Positions 1 through 4,983 of a stretch of 9,614 nucleotides of DNA are shown piece after piece; position 1 is the first letter of the stretch; every line of letters starts with the position of its first letter. The notes below the pieces were generated by a model. That model saw only the letters and a program-made list of their open reading frames with translations, had not been told where the DNA came from and searched no databases. Origin of the DNA: CAZAIO01 sp964485235 (GTDB lineage Bacteria > Chloroflexota > Dehalococcoidia > GIF9 > UBA5629); the NCBI GenBank assembly GCA_964485235.1, contig CAZAIO010000105.1, forward strand, positions 1 through 9,614. Direction: 5' to 3'. The translations under genes and the position numbers were made by a program.

Positions 1-558
1 AAGCCGTACCTTCTCTTCGAGCGTAAGGTCTTTGGAGTCCGGTAATGTTGATACAGCCTGTGTCGCTTCTCTCAAGGAATAGCCTAGTCCGGTGAGCACT
101 TCCACCACCTCGGCATTCGATATTCCCGCGATGGGGACAATAAGGTCTTTCCAGTCTTTTTCCATCTTGCCTTTAAGCTCGAGTATGATACGGGCGGCTG
201 TCTTTTTACCGATACCGGGAACCTGGCTTATCAGGTCGCTATCGCCGCTCAGTATCGCCGATACCACCTGCTCAGTGTTCAGGTTCGAAATCACATTCAA
301 CGCTACCTTCGGTCCTATGCCGGACACGGAAATCAGATACCTGAACAACCTCAAGTCTTCGGCAGACGTAAAACCGAAAAGCGAGATGCCGTCTTCTTTC
401 CAGTGGAGGTGCGTGTGGAGGTAGACCTTACTTCCGATACCGCCCAGTTTCATCAAAGTAGAACCGGGAACGAATACCTGCAAGCTTACAGGGCCGACTT
501 TAACAATTGCCGAATCGGAAGCGATATGTTCGAGTATACCTTCCAGAGCAACGATCAT
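1..558 (-). CDS. ruvA: Holliday junction branch migration protein RuvA (C-terminal end cut by window edge)
   Basis: RuvA binds four-way DNA junctions as a tetramer and loads the RuvB motor for branch migration in recombinational repair. The minus-strand frame is open from ATG at 558 to base 1, giving 186 residues. The usual length is about 190-205, so only the last few residues are missing. The N-terminal OB-fold begins MIVALEGILE, and residues 47-61 (LHTHLHWKEDGISLF) match the conserved core. Two helix-hairpin-helix motifs follow, VSGIGPKVA (78-86) and VPGIGKKTA (113-121). A short C-terminal domain III (about 145-186), which contacts RuvB, carries the typical EVVEVLTGLGY. The gene lies 12 bases after the ruvC stop in the same operon. 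Its Shine-Dalgarno is weak (GGAAAG about 16 bases upstream), so translation is probably coupled to ruvC. ruvB would be expected further left but is not visible. Confidence 0.97.
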   Translation of the reverse strand, partial: MIVALEGILEHIASDSAIVKVGPVSLQVFVPGSTLMKLGGIGSKVYLHTHLHWKEDGISLFGFTSAEDLRLFRYLISVSGIGPKVALNVISNLNTEQVVSAILSGDSDLISQVPGIGKKTAARIILELKGKMEKDWKDLIVPIAGISNAEVVEVLTGLGYSLREATQAVSTLPDSKDLTLEEKVRL

Positions 559-570
559 AAAATGTTGTAA

Positions 571-1065
571 TCAACTTTCCGCAATAAGGTTCGCGATATG
601 TCGCTCATTGATATGGCATATGGCAATGGCAAGCGCATCCGCAGCATCATTCGAGTGAGGGGTCGTTGCGAGATTCAACTGGATCCTTACCATTTCCTGT
701 ACCTGCTCCTTACTGCTTCCGCCGTAATTTGCTACCTGTTGTTTCACACGGGTCGGTAAATAACGATAGACGGGCAACTGTCTTTCAGTCGCTGCGAGGA
801 TTGCAATAGCCTGTGCTCTGCCAATCGCCATTGCGGAACGGACATTATTCGATACAAACGGTTCCTCTATAGCGACTTCATCCGGGCAATAACGTGAAAT
901 TATCTCACAGAGTTTTCGATAGAGTGAACTAAGCCTGCGCTCGACAGGAGTATTTGAAGGTTCGTTTAATACACCGCAATCCACAAGGACAATGCTGGAA
1001 CTATCTTCATCAATTACACCATATCCCAATTTCAAAGTGCCGGGATCTATTCCGAGAATACGCAT
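571..1065 (-). CDS. ruvC: Crossover junction endodeoxyribonuclease RuvC
   Basis: RuvC is the dimeric, Mg2+-dependent resolvase that nicks Holliday junctions symmetrically after RuvAB branch migration. The product is 164 residues, normal for the family. The RNase H-like fold is clear: strand 1 is MRILGIDPGT with catalytic Asp7, the second acidic residue is Glu67 in AIEEPF, and the C-terminal pair is Asp140 and Asp143 in SNDAADALAIA. The basic DNA-contact segment VANYGGSSKEQVQEMV (111-126) replaces the more usual VTGNGRASKEQV, so it is somewhat divergent, but the SKEQVQ core is kept. The ATG at 1065 lies only 2 bases after the yebC stop codon, and no strong Shine-Dalgarno is seen, so coupled translation within yebC-ruvC-ruvA is likely. 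Confidence 0.98.
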   Translation of the reverse strand: MRILGIDPGTLKLGYGVIDEDSSSIVLVDCGVLNEPSNTPVERRLSSLYRKLCEIISRYCPDEVAIEEPFVSNNVRSAMAIGRAQAIAILAATERQLPVYRYLPTRVKQQVANYGGSSKEQVQEMVRIQLNLATTPHSNDAADALAIAICHINERHIANLIAES

Positions 1066-1067
1066 GA

Positions 1068-1820
1068 TTATTCTTGCGATCGCAATTTTTCCAGCATTTC
1101 TTCTGAAAAATCAATATTGGTAGATACGCGTTGTACATCATCCAGCTCTTCCAGATGATCCACAAGTTTTAAAGCCTGCAACGCGTGTTTTTCATCCAGC
1201 ATCACTGTAGTTTTCGGTACAAGAGAAACTTCAGAGGAAACAACATTGCCGCTGTTTTCAACTGCGGTTCGTACTTTTTCCAGGTTTTGCGGAGTCGTGT
1301 AAATTTCAAGATAACCATCGCCTTCGTTCACATCATCGGCACCGGCATCGATTGCCGCAAGCTCGAGTTCTTCCTTATTTTCCTCGTCAACCTCGATGGT
1401 AAGTACGCCCTGGCTCTCGAACATCCATGCAACGCTTCCGCTTTCACCGAGATTTCCACCGTGACGTGAAAAAGCATTTCGTATCTCGGAAAGTGTACGG
1501 TTTCGGTTATCCGTCATAACTTCAACCAGTACAGCCGCACCTTTGGGGCCGTATCCCTCGAACATAATCTCGACAAGGCTTGACGATTCCAGGTCGCCGC
1601 TTCCCTTTTTAATAGCCCTTTCGATGTTATCGGACGGCATGTTATTATCGCGGGCTTTCTGTACTGCCAGCCTTAAACGGAAATTAGAGTCCGGGTTTCC
1701 TCCGCCCTCTTTCGCCGCAATGATAATTTCTTTTGCCAGTTTGGTGAACATCTGGCCGCGCCTGGCGTCTGCAACACCTTTCTGGCGTTTAATTGTTGAC
1801 CACTTAGAATGTCCTGACAT
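1068..1820 (-). CDS. yebC: YebC/PmpR family protein (TACO1-like translation/regulatory factor)
   Basis: YebC-family proteins were first described as DNA-binding regulators and are now also linked to relief of ribosome stalling, like mitochondrial TACO1. The 250-residue product from ATG 1820 opens with the hallmark MSGHSKWSTIKRQKG and continues with KLAKEIIIAAKEGGGNPDSN and DNMPSDNIERAIKKG. The middle domain has GYGPKGAAVLVE and the acidic GSVAWMFE region, and the C-terminal domain ends at LRSQE. Length is typical (about 240-250). The start is uncertain. ATG 1820 has only a weak GAG upstream, whereas a strong AAGGAGG (1868-1874) sits 8 bases before an in-frame GTG at 1859, which would add 13 residues (MTCGMVKLSLSKN). 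I give the family-conserved start. It is the first gene of the operon with ruvC and ruvA, a neighbourhood common in bacteria. Confidence 0.96.
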   Translation of the reverse strand: MSGHSKWSTIKRQKGVADARRGQMFTKLAKEIIIAAKEGGGNPDSNFRLRLAVQKARDNNMPSDNIERAIKKGSGDLESSSLVEIMFEGYGPKGAAVLVEVMTDNRNRTLSEIRNAFSRHGGNLGESGSVAWMFESQGVLTIEVDEENKEELELAAIDAGADDVNEGDGYLEIYTTPQNLEKVRTAVENSGNVVSSEVSLVPKTTVMLDEKHALQALKLVDHLEELDDVQRVSTNIDFSEEMLEKLRSQE

Positions 1821-1856
1821 ATTTTTACTCAATGATAATTTTACCATTCCGCACGT

Positions 1857-1874
1857 CACATTTAAAGCCTCCTT
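1857..1874 (-). promoter_or_regulatory. Strong Shine-Dalgarno followed by ATG-TGA start-stop and GTG start
   Basis: On the minus strand AAGGAGG (1874-1868) is followed by CTTTAA and then ATGTGA. The ATG at 1861 is six bases from the Shine-Dalgarno but is followed at once by TGA. The GTG at 1859 overlaps that ATG and is in frame with yebC, eight bases from the Shine-Dalgarno. The ribosome binding site therefore points to initiation at 1859 or at the start-stop codon pair, not at the canonical MSGHSKW ATG 39 bases further on. Confidence 0.6.
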
Positions 1875-2012
1875 CGTATAATAATCGGCAATCTGCGCCC
1901 AATATATATTTAATAACAAATCGTACAGAAAAAAATTATGACTGGATACGGCTGGAATAATTACTGTTCGTTTTATCCGGTCTCAGACATCCGGCCTGGA
2001 CGGCATACTTAA

Positions 2013-2021
2013 TGATATAAT
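2013..2021 (+). promoter_or_regulatory. Extended -10 promoter element for the COG2426 gene
   Basis: The sequence TGATATAAT is an exact match to the extended -10 form TGnTATAAT. No convincing -35 lies 16-18 bases upstream, which an extended -10 can tolerate. Transcription would start near 2028. That places the upstream in-frame ATG at 2020 inside the promoter and favours the ATG at 2056 as the translation start. Confidence 0.5.
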
Positions 2022-2055
2022 GCATTCTACTGTCCGGCATGATGAGATAGACCGT

Positions 2056-2601
2056 ATGATCGAAGATATCGTTAATTATTTCGTCAATACAGGCATTTAC
2101 AAGGAGATAATCGTCGTTATTATCGCAGCGCTTCCTGTAATCGAATTGCGCGGCGCTATCCCGGTTGCCATCAATGTTTTTCATATGCCATGGTACTGGG
2201 CATATATTTTAGCAATTGCAGGTAATATGTTACCCGTCCCCTTCCTGCTGGTCTTCTTCGATTTTCTGGAAAAATTGCTTAACAGGACAAAAACAGGAAA
2301 ACGGTTTATGCAATGGGTGCTCCAGCGTGCCAGACGTCCGAGTGCGCTTTTAAAGAAATATGAGCGTATCGGCCTGATACTGTTTGTCGCCATACCGCTT
2401 CCGGTTACCGGTGCATGGACAGGCTCCATAGCGGCATTTATCTGCGGAATAAAATTCAAACATTCTTTGCTGGCTATACTTACCGGAGTACTTATAGCCG
2501 GTGTTATAGTCACCTGCCTGTCGCTTCTCGGATGGATCGGTGCTTTAATAGCAGGTGTGGCGCTCTGTATATTTGCTGTTGCAGGTTGGTGGAAAATATA
2601 A
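2056..2601 (+). CDS. Small polytopic membrane protein, COG2426 / PF06695 (putative small multidrug export protein)
   Basis: The 181-residue hydrophobic protein belongs to the family named 'putative small multi-drug export', though its transport role is not well established. It shows the family's two signature motifs: ELRGAIPVAI (30-39) after the first membrane segment, and PLPVTGAWTGS (115-125) before a later one. Likely membrane segments are about 15-36, 45-70, 106-128, 137-158 and 160-178. A basic loop (RTKTGKRF to RARRPSALLKKYER, about 77-104) is probably cytoplasmic. An in-frame ATG at 2020 would add 12 polar residues, but it lies within a TATAAT and has no Shine-Dalgarno, so I prefer 2056. 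Both starts have weak ribosome binding sites. The gene stands alone, divergent from yebC and followed by a non-coding control region. Inner-membrane location is confident; substrate is unknown. Confidence 0.88.
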   Translation: MIEDIVNYFVNTGIYKEIIVVIIAALPVIELRGAIPVAINVFHMPWYWAYILAIAGNMLPVPFLLVFFDFLEKLLNRTKTGKRFMQWVLQRARRPSALLKKYERIGLILFVAIPLPVTGAWTGSIAAFICGIKFKHSLLAILTGVLIAGVIVTCLSLLGWIGALIAGVALCIFAVAGWWKI

Positions 2602-2711
2602 TCTCCGGGCACCTCAACCGGTTCTCATATAAACAGTCTTCTCCTGGTGTAATCTCACCGGATATAAAACTCGCTATAAACTGTTAAAAAAGGGGATTTC
2701 CTATAAAAATT

Positions 2712-2740
2712 TTGTCTAACAGCTCAACGATGCGTAAAAT
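2712..2740 (+). promoter_or_regulatory. Candidate sigma70 promoter for thiolase-DUF35 operon
   Basis: TTGTCT (2712-2717) and TAAAAT (2735-2740) are separated by 17 bases and match 4/6 and 5/6 of the -35 and -10 consensus. The predicted start near 2747 gives a leader of about 197 bases containing all but the first of the dyad half-sites. A CGTAA half-site (2733-2737) overlaps the -10. This is the best candidate in the region but is not proven. Confidence 0.4.
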
Positions 2741-2765
2741 TAAAATAACTGGTAAAATGTATGCA

Positions 2766-2802
2766 TTACGGTAACTGCTCCTACCCGGCAGTAGTTCCGT
2801 AA
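2766..2802 (+). repeat. Interrupted inverted repeat / possible hairpin
   Basis: TTACGG (2766-2771) is complemented by CCGTAA (2797-2802). Inside these arms AACT (2773-2776) pairs with AGTT (2793-2796), leaving one bulged T. Alternatively ACTGC (2774-2778) pairs with GCAGT (2788-2792). The element can be a bipartite operator in DNA or a hairpin in the leader RNA. Confidence 0.5.
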
Positions 2803-2865
2803 CAAGACATTTCTGCGATGATGCAACACCAGAAACAGTTGTAATGACTTTTTAAAGGGCACATT

Positions 2866-2913
2866 CCGGCAGCATACATCGTAATAATTACGTAGTAGCT
2901 ATGGTATGCCCGG
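2866..2913 (+). repeat. Nested dyad: outer 10-bp bulged stem around a CGTAATAATTACG palindrome
   Basis: The outer arms are CCGG-CA-GCATAC (2866-2877) and GTATGCCCGG (2904-2913). They pair over 10 bp if the left-hand CA bulges. They enclose the palindrome CGTAAT-A-ATTACG (2880-2892), whose symmetry resumes two bases further out with TAC (2875-2877) and GTA (2895-2897). The element ends 30 bases before the thiolase start, a suitable place for an operator or a leader RNA structure near the ribosome binding site. Confidence 0.55.
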
Positions 2914-2943
2914 ATACATTTTATTAAAAACAGGAGGAAATTT

Positions 2944-4101
2944 ATGACTCAAGAAGTAGCAGTGATCGGTGTTGGACAAACTTCGTTTTCGCGTGATTGC
3001 GGTGTCTCTATCAGAGAGTTATGCTTCCAGGCTTTCAAAGAAGCGATGACGGGACTACAGCTTTCACCCAAAGACATAGATGCATCGGTTATCGGCTCGG
3101 CGCCTGAATATGATAAACAGAGAACGCCGGCAGCCCTGATATCGGAATATCTGGGACTGACACCGAGCCCCACATTCTATGTCGAATCTGTTTGTTCTGC
3201 AAGCACATCGGGCTTACGGGTAGCCTACTCAATGATCAAAGCCGATCTTCATGACATTGTTGCGGTTATCGGCTTCCAGAAAATGTCGGAGCTTTCATCA
3301 CGTGATGCGGCAGAAGTGATGGGGAGAGGCGACGATACTATGTATAGCTCACCTTTCGGAACTACAATGCCCGCAGGCCACGCGTTATACGCCCGCGCTC
3401 ATATGGATAAATACGGAACAACAGAAGAGCAGATGGGAAAAATCAGAGTAAAAAACGCCTATTACGGATCATTGAATCCAAAGGCTAATTACCGGAAAGT
3501 TTTGAGCCTCGAAGATATAGTGAATTCCGACGCAATATGCAGCCCTCTGAAGAAGTTCGACTGCTGCGCCAATGCAGACGGCGCATCGTGCGTAATAGTA
3601 GCAAATGCCGATAAAGCAAAGAAACTCACTCCAAAGCCCATATGGGTGATCGGACTCGGTATGGCTACGTCTGAACTGAACTGGAGCGCACGCAGCTCCA
3701 CGACCAGTTTCGGTTGTACGCAAGAAGCAGCTAAAAAAGCATATAAAATGGCCGGTGTGGGCCCCGGTGATATCAATGTAGCAGAAGTGCATGATTGCTT
3801 CACTATTTCAGAAATTCTTGCGTATGAAGACCTGGGCTTCGCAGAAGCGGGCAAAGGGCCCAAACTTATCGATGACAAAGAAACATATGTCGAAGGTAAG
3901 ATACCTGTAAACGTCGATGGCGGTCTTCTTTCAAAAGGACATCCGATCGGAGCTACCGGCGGCTCTCAGGTCAGGACAATCGTTAGACAGCTTAGAGGCG
4001 AAGCGGAAGCAGAGTGCCAGGTTAAAGATCCGAAGATCGGCCTGGTTCAAAATGTAGGCGGCACGGGCACATATGCTAACGTAATTATTTTCGGGAGGTA
4101 A
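2944..4101 (+). CDS. Thiolase-family protein (SCP2/SCPx-like acetyl-CoA acetyltransferase homologue)
   Basis: The 385-residue protein has the full thiolase fold in the SCP2-thiolase-like subgroup, the one that pairs with DUF35 proteins. It begins VAVIGVGQTSF. The nucleophilic cysteine is Cys84 in VESVCSASTSG. A second conserved block is EVHDCFTISE with His283, and GHPIGATGG supplies His333. The classic second cysteine of CxGGGxG near the C-terminus is absent: the corresponding stretch reads NVGGTGTYANV (370-380), as is common in this subgroup. The substrate is therefore unclear; it may make or cleave acetoacetyl-CoA or a longer or branched 3-ketoacyl-CoA. The start at 2944 follows AGGAGG by six bases. 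The gene is six bases upstream of a DUF35 partner gene, and the two probably form one complex. The long dyad-rich leader suggests dedicated regulation. Confidence 0.93.
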   Translation: MTQEVAVIGVGQTSFSRDCGVSIRELCFQAFKEAMTGLQLSPKDIDASVIGSAPEYDKQRTPAALISEYLGLTPSPTFYVESVCSASTSGLRVAYSMIKADLHDIVAVIGFQKMSELSSRDAAEVMGRGDDTMYSSPFGTTMPAGHALYARAHMDKYGTTEEQMGKIRVKNAYYGSLNPKANYRKVLSLEDIVNSDAICSPLKKFDCCANADGASCVIVANADKAKKLTPKPIWVIGLGMATSELNWSARSSTTSFGCTQEAAKKAYKMAGVGPGDINVAEVHDCFTISEILAYEDLGFAEAGKGPKLIDDKETYVEGKIPVNVDGGLLSKGHPIGATGGSQVRTIVRQLRGEAEAECQVKDPKIGLVQNVGGTGTYANVIIFGR

Positions 4102-4107
4102 TTATTA

Positions 4108-4518
4108 ATGGATTTTGGAAATTTCGGTACAGTAAGTTTCACCAAACAGGCAAAAGCTACTCCATTTGTGGATTATTTATCTGAGGGCAAACTGATGGGA
4201 ACGAAATGCAAGCAATGCGGAAAAAGCTATTTTCCTCCCAGGATGGACTGCCCTTTCTGCCTATCGAGCGATGTAGAATGGTTTCAGATAGCGAGCAAAG
4301 GCAAACTGCTTACCTACACTACTGTAAATTACGGTCCTTCGGGATTTGAAGATGAGGCCCCTTACACACTGGGTATAGTGGAATTTCCTGAAGGCGTTCG
4401 GGTACTGGCACGGGTGAGCAAGAAAATAGACCCAAAGACCATTTCAATAGGCATGGCGCTTAAAGCTGTGCCTGTAAAATTAAAGGAAGATAAATACTCC
4501 TACGATTTTGAAGTATAA
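4108..4518 (+). CDS. DUF35 Zn-ribbon/OB-fold acyl-CoA-binding protein, thiolase partner
   Basis: The 136-residue protein has the two-part DUF35 layout. An N-terminal helix (about 12-27) leads to a rubredoxin-like zinc ribbon with Cys34, Cys37, Cys48 and Cys51 (CKQCGKSYFPPRMDCPFC). An OB-fold follows (about 60-136), containing GKLLTYTTVNYGPSGF and YTLGIVEFPEGVRVLARV. In characterised archaeal complexes, a DUF35 protein bridges acetoacetyl-CoA thiolase and HMG-CoA synthase and helps channel the CoA intermediate. Here there is no HMG-CoA synthase, only the thiolase, six bases upstream. The Shine-Dalgarno GGGAGG (4093-4098) overlaps the thiolase's last codons and lies nine bases before the ATG. 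A terminator follows about 50 bases after the stop. The inferred role is a scaffold or CoA-binding subunit of the thiolase; it is not an enzyme by itself. Confidence 0.92.
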   Translation: MDFGNFGTVSFTKQAKATPFVDYLSEGKLMGTKCKQCGKSYFPPRMDCPFCLSSDVEWFQIASKGKLLTYTTVNYGPSGFEDEAPYTLGIVEFPEGVRVLARVSKKIDPKTISIGMALKAVPVKLKEDKYSYDFEV

Positions 4519-4569
4519 AATTCTTTAGATCGATAAGAACCGGCAACAGTTGCTTTAGGAAAGCTATTT

Positions 4570-4610
4570 AATGGCGATGGACAATCTGTGTTCATTGCCA
4601 TTATTTTTTT
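4570..4610 (+). terminator. Rho-independent terminator of thiolase-DUF35 operon
   Basis: AATGGCGATG (4570-4579) pairs with CATTGCCATT (4593-4602) over ten positions including one G-U pair, with a 13-base loop. A run of T follows (4604-4610). It lies about 50 bases after the DUF35 stop codon. Confidence 0.8.
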
Positions 4611-4665
4611 GCGGAAAACAAAGACTGCGATATTACGCGTGATTGGAATGCAAAATTATACAACA

Positions 4666-4704
4666 ATATAGACGGTAAGGTAGTGTACGCCTTACCGTCT
4701 ATAT
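4666..4704 (-). terminator. 15-bp perfect hairpin, terminator of the carboxyltransferase-biotin carrier operon
   Basis: ATATAGACGGTAAGG (4666-4680) and its exact complement (4690-4704) flank a nine-base loop. Read on the minus strand, the hairpin lies 42 bases beyond the biotin-carrier stop codon and is followed by the T-rich stretch TTGTTGTATAATTTT. On the plus strand there is no T tract, so it serves the minus-strand unit. With the plus-strand terminator at 4570-4610 it insulates the two convergent operons. Confidence 0.75.
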
Positions 4705-4745
4705 CTTGCGAATCGTTTCGTATTAATATCGTTCTAACGAACTAA

Positions 4746-4967
4746 TTAATATTCAATTTCGGCAATTGTATCGCCGGATTGTACCGTCTGTCCGGCTGAT
4801 ATCATTACCTGTTTGATCGTACCGGCTACGGGAGCAAGAATCGGCGTTTCCATTTTCATTGCCTCTATCGTGCAAATCTCCCCGCCTTCCTCTATAGCGG
4901 CACCAACTTTTGCTGTTACATTTAAAATCTTTCCCGGTAGAGGGGCTTCAACTGCTTCTATTGACAT
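4746..4967 (-). CDS. Minimal biotin carboxyl carrier protein (biotin/lipoyl attachment domain)
   Basis: The 73-residue protein is almost exactly one biotinyl domain. The biotinylation motif EAMKM has Lys38 as the attachment site. APLPGKILNV at the N-terminal side and APVAGTIKQV after the motif are the two symmetric halves of the flattened beta-barrel, ending GDTIAEIEY. The protein lacks the Ala/Pro-rich linker of larger carriers such as decarboxylase gamma/delta subunits or AccB, so it is close to the smallest functional size. The start is supported by TAAGGAG (4974-4980), six bases from the ATG. It follows the carboxyltransferase gene by 16 bases in the same operon and should carry carboxybiotin to that subunit. 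A biotin carboxylase and a biotin ligase must be encoded elsewhere. Confidence 0.95.
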   Translation of the reverse strand: MSIEAVEAPLPGKILNVTAKVGAAIEEGGEICTIEAMKMETPILAPVAGTIKQVMISAGQTVQSGDTIAEIEY

Positions 4968-4983
4968 TCTTAACTCCTTACAA

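Larger units (their letters stand above)
2602..2943. other. 342-base intergenic control region before the thiolase operon
   Basis: I see no convincing gene in this stretch. It holds no strong terminator for the upstream membrane-protein gene, only short weak stems such as GGTG/CACC around 2646-2659. It does hold a candidate promoter at 2712-2740, five CGTAA/TTACG half-sites between 2733 and 2892, an interrupted inverted repeat at 2766-2802, nested dyads at 2866-2913 and the thiolase ribosome binding site at 2932-2937. Confidence 0.7.

Noticed and set aside
92..424. Open frame of 110 codons on the plus strand at the left end
   Set aside because: It is antisense to ruvA, whose minus-strand frame is open throughout and carries both HhH motifs. 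The plus-strand product resembles no family I recognise.
1913..1927. Possible LexA box upstream of yebC-ruvC-ruvA (minus strand TGTACGATTTGTTAT)
   Set aside because: The half-sites are one base too far apart compared with the two recN boxes, and the second half is degenerate. It is not enough to claim SOS control of the ruv operon.
1936..2184. Minus-strand open frame of 82 codons opposite the COG2426 gene
   Set aside because: It overlaps the N-terminal coding part and promoter of a clear family member and has no recognisable domain or strong ribosome binding site.
4666..4704. 15-bp inverted repeat considered as an insertion-sequence end or integration site
   Set aside because: Its position just after the biotin-carrier gene and its T-rich minus-strand flank explain it as a terminator. 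No transposase or target duplication is present.
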